Assembly (NCBI GenBank): GCA_038324085.1
Contig: JBBQHP010000007.1
Location: 97,887 to 161,886, forward strand
DNA length: 64,000 nucleotides
DNA from: Ga0077523 sp038324085
Lineage (GTDB): Bacteria > Pseudomonadota > Gammaproteobacteria > Burkholderiales > Ga0077523
Direction of reading: 5' to 3'
Under the pieces are notes generated by a model. It had not been told where the DNA came from, did not search any database, and worked only from the letters and a program-made list of their open reading frames with translations. This document shows positions 34,753 to 42,445 of the stretch, in pieces. The stretch's first letter is position 1; each line of letters begins with the position of its first letter. Both the position numbers and the translations under genes were made by a program.

Positions 34753-35199
34753 TCACCACGAACGGGCCAGCGCACGGCGGTCGTGCTTCTCGCGCCGGTC
34801 GGTATTGACGAGGGGCTGGGGGTCGCCAGGTAACCGCGGAGACCCGTTGCCGTTCGAGCGACAAGTCGTGACGTGTGTCGGCAGCTCCGGAGCGGAAGGA
34901 TCGGCTGCGGCGGCGTCGAGGTCATCGTCGACGGCGAGGCTCAACATCCCCAGGGTGACCGTCGCGAGCAATCCGTAGAACACGACGATCAACGCGAACA
35001 GATGTGCCGAGGCGTCGACCTGTTCGTACGCGACCCAGCCTGCCGCGGCCGCGACGAGAGCGCCGACCGCTGCGGCGCGGAGCATCCTGGCGCCGTTCTC
35101 CGTCAAATCCTGCGGCGGATCCCTGTCGCCATCCGGGAACGAGGACGCTGTCTTGGGCATGCTTGAGTCCATCGACGCCTTGCGCGTGTGAGTTCCCAT
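34753..35199 (-). CDS. hypothetical two-span membrane protein (148 aa)
   Basis: The product has a polar N-terminus (about 40 residues), two adjacent membrane spans (LRAAAVGALVAAAAGWVAYEQV and LFALIVVFYGLLATVTLGMLSLAV), and a charged, probably cytoplasmic tail. The start is uncertain: ATGs at 35199, 35172 and 35160 are all in frame and none has a strong ribosome binding site. It is convergent with the histidine kinase gene. No family recognised. Confidence 0.6.
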   Translation of the reverse strand: MGTHTRKASMDSSMPKTASSFPDGDRDPPQDLTENGARMLRAAAVGALVAAAAGWVAYEQVDASAHLFALIVVFYGLLATVTLGMLSLAVDDDLDAAAADPSAPELPTHVTTCRSNGNGSPRLPGDPQPLVNTDRREKHDRRALARSW

Positions 35200-35275
35200 C
35201 GGATTCAATCCCGTGTCTCGGTTGTCCACGATCTGCAATGCAATGGCAAACGGCACACGGGGGCACTGCGCTTGA

Positions 35276-35854
35276 TCAGTTCATGCCGAACCTGGCCTTG
35301 GCGTCCGCCACGCAGCGATCCTTCGCGTCGCCGGCGAAGCTGTCGCAACGCTCTTTCGCAGCGGCGTAGCGTGCCTCGCGCTTGGTCGCGGCGGCGTCCT
35401 GTCGCGCTTCCTTGACCTGATCGCTCGCCTCTCGCCTTGCGTCTCCCACGTCGCGTTGCGCCTTGGCGTCGGCCTTGGCGACCGCCAGAGCTGCCTTCGC
35501 ATCCTTTACGCAAACATCCTTGGCATTGCCCGCGAGGTCGTCGCACTTCTCGTTCGCAACGTCGTACGAAGTCTCTGCCTTGGTGACCTGGAATTCGTAG
35601 CGGGACTTCGTCGAGTTCTCCGTCTGGAGCGCGAGCTCGGCCTTGGCAACTTTTTCCGCACCTTTGGCTTCGAGCAGGCACACATCCTTGGCATTGCCCT
35701 TCTGCTCGTCGCAACGTTCCTTGGCAGCCTTGTGGGTTGCTTCGATGCGCGCCTCTTCCGCCTTGGTAGTCGACTTCGTCGCCGCAATCGCGCCACCGCT
35801 TAAGGTGAATGCGCCAATGACCACCGCGGTCAACATTCGATGTTTCGACATCAT
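35276..35854 (-). CDS. secreted protein with three Cys-pair repeats
   Basis: The 192-residue protein has a signal peptide (LTAVVIGAFTLSGGAIAATKS) and then an Ala/Lys/Glu-rich helical body. Three copies of one motif stand out: ERCDEQKGNAKDVCLLEAK, EKCDDLAGNAKDVCVKDAK and ERCDSFAGDAKDRCVADAK, at about 45, 103 and 170. Each holds two cysteines 11 residues apart, which could form a disulfide that staples a helical hairpin in the periplasm. It is reminiscent of PsiF repeats, though not the same. Function unknown. AAGGAGACGAG precedes the start. Confidence 0.8.
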   Translation of the reverse strand: MMSKHRMLTAVVIGAFTLSGGAIAATKSTTKAEEARIEATHKAAKERCDEQKGNAKDVCLLEAKGAEKVAKAELALQTENSTKSRYEFQVTKAETSYDVANEKCDDLAGNAKDVCVKDAKAALAVAKADAKAQRDVGDARREASDQVKEARQDAAATKREARYAAAKERCDSFAGDAKDRCVADAKARFGMN

Positions 35855-35915
35855 GCTCGTCTCCTTGGGTACTGGCGGCGCCGCGGGCTCGCCACGGCAA
35901 TCGATGAACTATTGC

Positions 35916-36158
35916 TCAGTACGTCTTTTCCGGCGCGCGTGGATCCGCGTCGAACAGCCTGGAATTGCGCTTTTCCCAGTCCTGAACCTGATTTTCCGCC
36001 TCGTCGCGGGCAATCCCATAGGACTCCTGGATCCTGCCGACCAGTTGGTCTCGCTTGCCGTTGATGACGTCAAGGTTATCGTCGGTGAGCTTGCCCCATT
36101 GCTCCTTGACCTTCCCCTTGGCCTGCTTCCAGTTGCCTTCGATCCGATCCCAGTTCAT
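35916..36158 (-). CDS. CsbD family stress protein
   Basis: The 80-residue protein starts MNWDRIEGNWKQAKGKVKEQWGKLTDD and continues NGKRDQLVGRIQESYGIARDEAENQVQDWEKR, so it is a clear paralogue of the CsbD at 20259-20495. AAGGAG precedes the ATG. It lies 70 bp downstream of the entericidin gene on the same strand, so the two are probably co-transcribed. Confidence 0.93.
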   Translation of the reverse strand: MNWDRIEGNWKQAKGKVKEQWGKLTDDNLDVINGKRDQLVGRIQESYGIARDEAENQVQDWEKRNSRLFDADPRAPEKTY

Positions 36159-36228
36159 GCCTTGGCTCCTTTGCGGTGGTCGAGACCAACGTCGGCGGTA
36201 GCGCGCAGCACGGGCCGCGCGCCCGCCA

Positions 36229-36372
36229 TCACATTTTTTCCTTTGTGTCCTTGGCGGTGCCCTGGATCTTTTCGCCGCCGCGTTCGAGGTCCTTGCCGGC
36301 GCCCTCGATGGTGTTGCACCCGGTGATGACGACGAACGACGACAGCATCAGCAACGCCACGATCTTTTTCAT
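36229..36372 (-). CDS. entericidin-like small lipoprotein (47 aa)
   Basis: The translation is a 47-residue lipoprotein: MKKIVALLMLSSFVVITGCN is a lipoprotein signal with lipobox Cys at 19. The mature part (TIEGAGKDLERGGEKIQGTA, then KDTKEKM) matches the EcnA/EcnB family. In E. coli these are an antidote/toxin pair expressed in stationary phase; here only one member is present. An AGGAG site lies about 8 nt upstream. The palindrome at 36519-36536 is about 147 nt upstream. Confidence 0.88.
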   Translation of the reverse strand: MKKIVALLMLSSFVVITGCNTIEGAGKDLERGGEKIQGTAKDTKEKM

Positions 36373-36518
36373 CCTGAATCTCCTGTTCGCAGTGAAACGA
36401 TGGGTGTGGATCGCATAGGTGTGGTTCGCATCGTGTGCGATGCATCCGAACGCATCGACCGTGACACCACACTATCCACTCGCCCGGCACCGTTCGGTCG
36501 GCCCGGCACTGTTTCCCC

Positions 36519-36536
36519 TGTAGTCATCCGCCTACG
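36519..36536. promoter_or_regulatory. candidate GacA/UvrY-like box upstream of entericidin-csbD
   Basis: Sequence TGTAGTCATCCGCCTACG: GTAGT/CCTAC arms with one mismatch. It is in the gap between the Crp/Fnr-type gene stop and the entericidin gene. Confidence 0.6.
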
Positions 36537-36553
36537 TCGGGGATGCGGCTCGC

Positions 36554-37348
36554 TCACGCGCTCGCGGCCTCGGGCGCAAGCCGATGGATCTCCCGCCACA
36601 TGACGTCATAGCACTCACAGACGTGCGACTCGAGCAGGCTGCGATCGACCACGGCGATGCGGCCACGGCTGTAGCGGATCGCACCAAGCCGCTGCAACGC
36701 GCCGGCGGACTCGGTCACGCCCTCGCGGCGCACGCCGAGCATGTTGGCAATGCGCTCATGCGTGATCGCCAGGGCGCTGCCCGGCGCGCGATCGAGGCTC
36801 AACAGCAGGTAGCGACATAGTTGCTGCTGCACCGAGTGGCGCCGGTTGCAGACCGCCGTCTGCGCCATCTGCGTGAGCAACGACTGCGTGTAGCGCAGCA
36901 ACAATCGTTGCACCGGGCCGCCTCGCACGAACTCTTCCTGCATGACGACGGCCGGTACGCGGAACGCATGCCCATTGTTCTGTACCACGGCACGGCTCGA
37001 AGTCGCATCCCCGCCGAGGAACAGGGAGATGCCCACCAGCCCTTCCAGCCCGACTCTCGCCACTTCCGAACCGGCGCCGTCGTTCGTCACGCACAGCAAC
37101 GAGACCATCGCGTCGGTCGGAAAATGTACGTGGGTCGGCAGAGCTCCCGGCTCCTCTAGGATCGTTCCGGCCGGATATTCCAACAGCTGCACGTGCGGGG
37201 CCACGCGTCCCCAGGCATCGTCGGGCAACGCCTGCAGCAATCGGTTCTGACGCAGACGCAGATCGACCAGCGACAGCTGCGCGCGCGGCGGCGAGGGCCT
37301 CCGCTGGGAGGCATACGGCTGCGCAGTAGTCGCGACGAGGGAAGTCAT
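36554..37348 (-). CDS. Crp/Fnr-family transcriptional regulator
   Basis: The 264-residue protein has a cyclic-nucleotide-binding-like beta barrel (about 45-160, QLLEYPAGTILEEPGALPTHVHFPTDAMVSLL) and a C-terminal Crp-type winged helix (about 175-245, ALAITHERIANMLGVRREGVTESAGAL). It lacks the N-terminal Cys cluster of Fnr. The barrel's FPTDAMVSLL segment is typical of a Crp subgroup common in soil proteobacteria, effector unknown. I chose ATG at 37348 because AGGAG lies 8 nt before it; a second ATG is seven codons upstream. Confidence 0.9.
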   Translation of the reverse strand: MTSLVATTAQPYASQRRPSPPRAQLSLVDLRLRQNRLLQALPDDAWGRVAPHVQLLEYPAGTILEEPGALPTHVHFPTDAMVSLLCVTNDGAGSEVARVGLEGLVGISLFLGGDATSSRAVVQNNGHAFRVPAVVMQEEFVRGGPVQRLLLRYTQSLLTQMAQTAVCNRRHSVQQQLCRYLLLSLDRAPGSALAITHERIANMLGVRREGVTESAGALQRLGAIRYSRGRIAVVDRSLLESHVCECYDVMWREIHRLAPEAASA

Positions 37349-37385
37349 GTGGGTCACTCCTGTTGTCATGGCGGGACCGAGCCGG

Positions 37386-37715
37386 TCACGACTCGGGCAG
37401 GTCCTGGAACAAACCTTTCACGTGCAGCGCCGGATCCTCGCCCTTGCTGCGCGCGCGCCCCTCTTGTTCCGCCCTGCTCAGTTCCGCCGCTTCGCGATCA
37501 CTGTCGGGGGCGGCGTCCTCCGCAGCCTGTTCCACCCGCCCGGATTTGGCGAATTCCGCGGCAGCCTTGTCGTAGTCGCGGCCCGCCCGGTAGTTGCCTT
37601 CGCCCAGTTCCTGCTCGTGGGGTTTGTGATCGGGGGGGAAGCGCTGCGGCTCGTTCTCGTGCGGATTCGGTTTCGGTTCCTTGATGCTGGGTTCCGGTTT
37701 GCGTGACTTGCTCAT
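37386..37715 (-). CDS. hypothetical hydrophilic protein (109 aa)
   Basis: GAGGAG lies 6 nt before the ATG at 37715. The product (MSKSRKPEPSIKEPKPNPHENEPQRF...) is very polar, rich in Pro, Glu and Lys, and has no membrane span. It includes a short helical part (NYRAGRDYDKAAAEFAKSGRVEQAAEDAA) of a kind seen in small stress proteins. The C-terminus ends VKGLFQDLPES. It sits between the DUF1328 and Crp-type genes on the same strand and is probably co-expressed with them. Confidence 0.75.
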   Translation of the reverse strand: MSKSRKPEPSIKEPKPNPHENEPQRFPPDHKPHEQELGEGNYRAGRDYDKAAAEFAKSGRVEQAAEDAAPDSDREAAELSRAEQEGRARSKGEDPALHVKGLFQDLPES

Positions 37716-37783
37716 GTCATTCTCCTCGATGGATCGCACTTTCGTGATCGATGCTGCGGTCACTCGACGCTCGGCGAGCATCG

Positions 37784-37948
37784 TCACGCCTTGGGCCTTC
37801 GACCGACGATGAGGCTCACGACGAACAGAATCAGAAACACGAAGAACAGGATCTTGGCGATGCCCGCGGCGCCGGCCGCGATGCCGGTGAAACCAAACAC
37901 GGCAGCGACGACGGCGATGATGAAGAACACAACGGCGTAGTACAGCAT
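37784..37948 (-). CDS. DUF1328 small membrane protein
   Basis: The 54-residue product MLYYAVVFFIIAVVAAVFGFTGIAAGAAG... is nearly the same as the one at 8397-8561: two helices around GFTGIAAGAAGIAKILF and a basic end (GRRPKA). GAGGAG precedes the ATG at 37948. A CGTCGG-N6-CTTACA palindrome lies about 90 nt upstream. It heads the minus-strand run towards the Crp-type gene. Confidence 0.9.
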   Translation of the reverse strand: MLYYAVVFFIIAVVAAVFGFTGIAAGAAGIAKILFFVFLILFVVSLIVGRRPKA

Positions 37949-38038
37949 GGCGGACTCCTCGGTTGTGGTGGCGACAGGTGACGATTGCACTCTAGGCAAT
38001 GCACTGGCGCGCATCCGTCGGTGGGGCCCGCGACCTGG

Positions 38039-38056
38039 CGTCGGACATTGCTTACA
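38039..38056. promoter_or_regulatory. candidate GacA/UvrY-like box upstream of DUF1328 gene
   Basis: Sequence CGTCGGACATTGCTTACA: right arm CTTACA is identical to the GacA box, left arm GTCGG differs from GTAGG by one base. It lies 90 nt upstream of the minus-strand start. Confidence 0.55.
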
Positions 38057-38091
38057 CGCCTTGGCACCCCTGTGAGCGCGCTCACGCGGGC

Positions 38092-38109
38092 GTCGTGTGC
38101 AGTCCTACA
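38092..38109. promoter_or_regulatory. weak GacA/UvrY-like half-site in the DUF1328/outer-membrane protein gap
   Basis: Sequence GTCGTGTGCAGTCCTACA: only the right arm CCTACA is good. It lies 174 nt upstream of the barrel-protein gene. Confidence 0.3.
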
Positions 38110-38161
38110 AGAATTGCAGCCCCGCTCCGACAGGTGGCACACGCGCGTGCGGGAACAATGA

Positions 38162-38175
38162 CTACGTCGACGTAG
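38162..38175. repeat. 14-bp perfect palindrome
   Basis: CTACGTCGACGTAG, self-complementary without a spacer, 108 nt upstream of the barrel-protein start. It could be an operator for a dimeric regulator such as the nearby Crp-type protein. Apart from this and the two boxes, the 335-bp gap 37949-38283 shows nothing else. Confidence 0.45.
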
Positions 38176-38283
38176 ATTGCACGTCGCCGATGGAAGGACC
38201 GAAGTGAGGCGCTCGATGCGCCCCGGAATCCCTGTCCCCCATCGACCTTCCCGGCTCAATTCAACAAGAAAGGATTTTCCCCC

Positions 38284-38931
38284 ATGCGCAAGCATCTTCT
38301 CATCCCGACCATCGGCTTCGGCGCATCGCTGATGCTCGCTGGCTCCCCGCTGCTCGCACAGAACACGGACACCCAACCGACGTCCACCACGACGAGCACG
38401 ACCAATTCGTACGACAACACGACCGGCGGCCTCAAGATGCCGTACCACGCCGGATTCTGGAACTACGTCGGCATCTCCGCAGGCAAGGCCGACTACCGAG
38501 GCGATTGCCCGTCCGTTACCGGTTGCGAGGACGAGGACACCGGCGGCAAGATCTACACGGGCGGCAAGTTCAACGACTGGCTCGGACTCGAACTGGGCTA
38601 CGTCTACCTCGGGCGTCCGGAAACCCTCGGCGGCCGCCAGGATGCGCAAGGCCTGAATTTCAGTGTGGTCGGGAGCGTCCCGATCGGCACCGTGGTCGGC
38701 CTGAATGCCAAGGTGGGTACCGTCTATGGCTGGACCAACACCCAGGGCAACGTCCCGGTCGTATACGCCGGGCGCGATCAGGGCTTTGGACTCAGCTATG
38801 GTTTCGGTGCCACTGTTTCCGTAACCAAGCAGGTCCAGTTGCGCGTCGACTGGGACCGGTACCACATGCCCTTCCGCGGACGTGACGACAACGTCGACAT
38901 GATCTCCGCCGGCGTGCAATACCTGTTCTGA
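38284..38931 (+). CDS. outer-membrane beta-barrel protein
   Basis: The 215-residue protein has a signal peptide (IGFGASLMLAGSPLLAQ) and a Thr/Ser-rich linker. A barrel of about eight alternating strands follows (for example FWNYVGISAGKADYRG, LGLELGYVYLG, LNFSVVGSVPIG, FGLSYGFGATVSV, VQLRVDWDRYHM), ending with terminal Phe in MISAGVQYLF, the outer-membrane insertion signal. It resembles the OmpA/OmpW-like small barrels. GCEDED between strands 1 and 2 is a single acidic loop with two cysteines. A terminator follows 29 bp downstream. Confidence 0.9.
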   Translation: MRKHLLIPTIGFGASLMLAGSPLLAQNTDTQPTSTTTSTTNSYDNTTGGLKMPYHAGFWNYVGISAGKADYRGDCPSVTGCEDEDTGGKIYTGGKFNDWLGLELGYVYLGRPETLGGRQDAQGLNFSVVGSVPIGTVVGLNAKVGTVYGWTNTQGNVPVVYAGRDQGFGLSYGFGATVSVTKQVQLRVDWDRYHMPFRGRDDNVDMISAGVQYLF

Positions 38932-38959
38932 ACCTGACCGAGCGTTTCGAAGCACCCGG

Positions 38960-38993
38960 GCGCCGCTGCTCTGCACGAGCAGCGGCGCTTTTT
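38960..38993 (+). terminator. intrinsic terminator of barrel-protein gene
   Basis: Perfect 11-bp stem GCGCCGCTGCT/AGCAGCGGCGC with a 7-nt loop and TTTTT. Confidence 0.92.
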
Positions 38994-39022
38994 CTTTTGG
39001 TGCCGCGACGCGCTGCGCCCCG

Positions 39023-40417
39023 CTATTCGTCGGGACCCAGCATGCGGCGGGGATCGACCCACGCATCGAATTGCTCCGCGCTGACGGCGCCGAGCGCGAG
39101 CGCGGCCTCACGCAACGCGATGCCGTTCCGGTGCGCGTGCCTTGCCACCTTTGCAGCGCGGTCATAGCCGATGTGCGGGGCCAGCGCAGTCACCAGCATC
39201 AACGAACGCTCGACCATGTCGTCCACGCGCGCCGTATCGACCGCGATGCCGGTCACGCAATGCCGGGCGAAACTCGCCATTGCGTCAGCGAGCAGGCGCA
39301 GGCTGTCGAGCACGTCCAGCGCGATGAGCGGCTTGTAGACGTTGAGCTCGAACTGGCCCTGGCTCGCGGCAAAACCGATGGCGGTGTCGTGTCCCATCAC
39401 CTGCGCGCACACCATGGTCAGCGCCTCGACCTGGGTCGGATTGACCTTGCCGGGCATGATCGAACTACCCGGCTCGTTCTCCGGCAGCCGCAATTCGCCC
39501 AGACCCGCGCGCGGACCACTGCCCATCAGGCGAATGTCGTTGCCGATCTTGGTCAATGCCACGGCAAGCATCCTGACACTGCCGTGGAAATGCACCAGCG
39601 CCTCGTGTCCCGCCAGCGCGGCGAACAGATTGTCGGCCTGGTGCAAGGGCAGGGCGAGGCGTTCGGAGAGCAGCGCGGTCACTCGCGCACCGAACTCGCG
39701 ATGCGTGTTGAGGCCCGTCCCGACCGCGGTGCCACCGATCGCCAGCGCGGCCAGTCCTTCCGACGCCGCGCCGAGCGCGCTCGCGCAGAGTGCCAGTTGC
39801 GCCTCGTAGCCGCCGAATTCCTGCCCGAAGGTCACCGGGATCGCATCCTGCATGTGGGTGCGACCGGTCTTGACCACCTCGGCAAACTCCAGTGCCTTGC
39901 CCGCGAGCGCGTTGCGCAATTCCGTCAAGGCCGGCGCCAGGCGCATGCGCGCCTGCTGCGCGATGGCGATATGCATGGCGCTCGGAAACACATCGTTCGA
40001 CGATTGGCCGAGGTTCACGTCGTCGTTGGGATGGATGCGTCGCACCCGTTCAACGCCACTGCCCAGCGCACGCGACGCGAGATTGGCAATGACTTCGTTG
40101 ACGTTCATGTTGCTTTGCGTTCCTGAACCGGTCTGCCAGACCGAGAGCGGAAACTCCGCATCGAATTCCCCATTGGCCACACGCTCGGCGGCGTCCGCGA
40201 TCGCCGCCGCCCTGACCGGATCGAGTCGGCCCAGATCGCGATTTACCAGGGCCGCCGCCCATTTGATCCAGCCGAGCGCGCGAACGACTTCGAGCGGCAT
40301 GCGCTGCTCGCCGATGGCGAAATAGCGCAGGCTGCGTGCCGTCTGCGCGCCCCACAGTGCCTCGGCAGGTACTTCGATCGGACCGAAGCTGTCCGACTCG
40401 GTGCGGGTATTGGCCAT
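39023..40417 (-). CDS. fumC: fumarate hydratase class II
   Basis: The 464-residue protein shows the aspartase/fumarase superfamily signature GSSIMPGKVNP near 320, the TGSGTQSNMNVNEVIANLA region near 100 and the active-site loop around GRTHMQDAIPV. It interconverts fumarate and malate in the TCA cycle without an iron-sulfur cluster, so it keeps working under oxidative stress. The start MANTRTESDSFG at 40417 fits the family; an upstream in-frame ATG would add 14 residues. The phospholipase-D-like gene lies 70 bp upstream on the same strand. It is convergent with the barrel-protein gene. Confidence 0.95.
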   Translation of the reverse strand: MANTRTESDSFGPIEVPAEALWGAQTARSLRYFAIGEQRMPLEVVRALGWIKWAAALVNRDLGRLDPVRAAAIADAAERVANGEFDAEFPLSVWQTGSGTQSNMNVNEVIANLASRALGSGVERVRRIHPNDDVNLGQSSNDVFPSAMHIAIAQQARMRLAPALTELRNALAGKALEFAEVVKTGRTHMQDAIPVTFGQEFGGYEAQLALCASALGAASEGLAALAIGGTAVGTGLNTHREFGARVTALLSERLALPLHQADNLFAALAGHEALVHFHGSVRMLAVALTKIGNDIRLMGSGPRAGLGELRLPENEPGSSIMPGKVNPTQVEALTMVCAQVMGHDTAIGFAASQGQFELNVYKPLIALDVLDSLRLLADAMASFARHCVTGIAVDTARVDDMVERSLMLVTALAPHIGYDRAAKVARHAHRNGIALREAALALGAVSAEQFDAWVDPRRMLGPDE

Positions 40418-40487
40418 CGGAGCGTCCCTCGCGATTTGCGATGCCGGATTGTGATCCAAGCGCGCTCGAACCGTTTGCAGTGCCGGC

Positions 40488-41960
40488 TCAGAGCCAATAA
40501 GCCCAGATCCGTGCCGCCCGCTCCTTGATGCGCAGCGACAACGGGCGTTTCTCCCACTGATCGAGCAGGATCCGGTTCGACGCGGCCATGTCCGCCTCGA
40601 AAACCGTGTGCATCTGCGCGCCGAATACGGGGCCGAGGATCACGGCGTTGATTTCGTCGTTGTGCAGAAAGCTGCGCCAGTCGAGATTGGTGGAACCGAT
40701 CGTGGACCACACGTCGTCGATCACCGCGGTCTTGGCATGCAGCAGCCCGTCGCGCAGCTCATAGAGCTTGACGCCTGCACGCAGCAGCTCGGTGTAGTAC
40801 GAACGCCCGGCATTGAAGACCAGCCCCGAATCCGTGGTGCTGGGAAGGATTATCCTGACGTCTACGCCCCGCGCTGCCGTCGCCTCCAGCGCGCGCAGCA
40901 TCTGCTTGTCGGGCGCGAAATAGGCGAAGGTCAGGTGCACCGAGGTCTCGGCGCTGCGGATCGCGGAGATCAACGTCGCGTACATCAGGCTGTAGGGCTC
41001 GTCGGGCGAACTGCCGATGGCGCGCACGATCTCCTTGCCCTGCGCCGTGAGTGTCGGGAAATAGCGCCGCGGCGCCAGCGCGTCGCCGTTCTGCTTGGCC
41101 CAGGTGCCCAGGAACAGGCGCTGGAAATCGGCCACGACGGGGCCTTCGAGCTCGACCTGGGTATCGCGCCACGGCAGCTTGCCCTGCGGTGACTGCCGCT
41201 TCGGTCGCTTCGGCCGCTTCGAGAATGCCGAGCTCGAGTAGACGCTGCTGATGTTGATACCGCCGAGGAAGGCCACGCGACCATCGACGATCAGGAGCTT
41301 GCGATGATCGCGCTGATTGACGTCCCAGCCGGCCCGCGCGGTGAGCGGATTGATCGGATTGAACTCGAGGACGTTCACGCCCGCGGCATGCAACCGGTCG
41401 AAGAACGCCCGCGGCGCATTGATGCTGCCGACGCTGTCGTAGATGAGATTCACCTGCACGCCCTCGGCCTGCTTCGCGAGCAACGCCGCGGCGAACCGTT
41501 CGCCGATCTCGTCGTCCTCGAAGATATAGGTCTCCATGTTGATGTGGTCCCGCGCCCTCGCGATGGCCGCGAACATGGCCTTGAACGTGGCCGGCCCGTC
41601 CTGGAACAACGTCGCCTTGTTGCCGACCACCAGCGGCGTACCGCCGTTCGCGCCTTCCAGGGCCACACGGCGATCGAGGATGGTGGTCTCACCGTCCTCG
41701 GCCTTCAGCTTCTGCAGCACCGCCCGGCTCTGTTCGGTCGACAGCGGGCCGTGCGCACCCTCCATCCTGACTGCACGATTGGGATGGCGCGACATGTCGG
41801 GCACGACCATGGGCAGTGAACTGCAGCCCGCCAACAGCCAGACCAGCACCAAGGTGAGACAGCTGAAGCCCCGCCGGGCGCCGCTCGCGAGGTGCAACGC
41901 GGTCCCGAAAGCTGCGATCAGCTTCGGGGGGGCGACCATTTCCGAGAGCGGACCGGCCAT
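40488..41960 (-). CDS. phospholipase-D/cardiolipin-synthase-like lipoprotein
   Basis: About 490 residues with two HKD motifs: NQRDHRKLLIVDG in the first half and LLHAKTAVIDDVWSTIGSTN in the second. This is the layout of PLD-superfamily cardiolipin synthases (ClsC-like). The N-terminus contains a lipoprotein-type signal (LTLVLVWLLAGCSS), so it should be anchored facing the periplasm, which is unusual for Cls. A basic insert (KRPKRPKRQSPQGK) follows the first motif. It would join phospholipids by transphosphatidylation or act as a phospholipase. Starts at 41960, 41939 or 41996 are all possible. fumC lies downstream. Confidence 0.85.
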   Translation of the reverse strand: MAGPLSEMVAPPKLIAAFGTALHLASGARRGFSCLTLVLVWLLAGCSSLPMVVPDMSRHPNRAVRMEGAHGPLSTEQSRAVLQKLKAEDGETTILDRRVALEGANGGTPLVVGNKATLFQDGPATFKAMFAAIARARDHINMETYIFEDDEIGERFAAALLAKQAEGVQVNLIYDSVGSINAPRAFFDRLHAAGVNVLEFNPINPLTARAGWDVNQRDHRKLLIVDGRVAFLGGINISSVYSSSAFSKRPKRPKRQSPQGKLPWRDTQVELEGPVVADFQRLFLGTWAKQNGDALAPRRYFPTLTAQGKEIVRAIGSSPDEPYSLMYATLISAIRSAETSVHLTFAYFAPDKQMLRALEATAARGVDVRIILPSTTDSGLVFNAGRSYYTELLRAGVKLYELRDGLLHAKTAVIDDVWSTIGSTNLDWRSFLHNDEINAVILGPVFGAQMHTVFEADMAASNRILLDQWEKRPLSLRIKERAARIWAYWL

Positions 41961-42124
41961 GATCGAAAGATTTCTGCCCGTACCTGCGACCAGCATTCGG
42001 CGTGTACCGGGAGCTCGTGACTGCCGGTGTTATCGCACGGCGCCGCGTCGCGCACCGTTCGTTTCCGTACCCAACGCAGCGATCGCGCCTTCCTGCCACC
42101 CCTGCGCGCCGCGCGATGGCGCGC

Positions 42125-42445
42125 TCAGCGCACGCCGCTCCGCGCGAGGCGGGCCTTGAGTTGGTCGATCTCGTCCAGCAGTGCGAGCGCCAGCGCGACG
42201 CCGGCGGGGTCGAGTTCGAAATCGCGCGTCAGGCGCAGTGCCCGGCGAGCGCGGTGCAACGCCGTGCCCGCGAAGCGCCACTGCGACCGCTCGTCCCGGC
42301 CGATCGGCTCGAGCACGCCCTCGAGGACCAGCGCGCTCACCTGCTCCTCCGCCGCCCCGCAAGCGCGGCACAGCTCCACGAAAGTGAGATGGAGCTCTTC
42401 CTCGACCACGACGGTCTGCACGAATACTGTCCTGGATTCGCTCAT
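42125..42445 (-). CDS. cbpM: CbpM-like chaperone modulator
   Basis: The 106-residue protein has the MerR-like small helical fold of CbpM: LTFVELCRACGAAEEQVSALVLEGVLEPIG, followed by a C-terminal helix LALALLDEIDQLKARL. CbpM binds the J-domain of CbpA and inhibits its co-chaperone and DNA-binding activity. Its ATG overlaps the cbpA stop by 4 bp, giving the usual cbpA-cbpM operon. Confidence 0.9.
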   Translation of the reverse strand: MSESRTVFVQTVVVEEELHLTFVELCRACGAAEEQVSALVLEGVLEPIGRDERSQWRFAGTALHRARRALRLTRDFELDPAGVALALALLDEIDQLKARLARSGVR

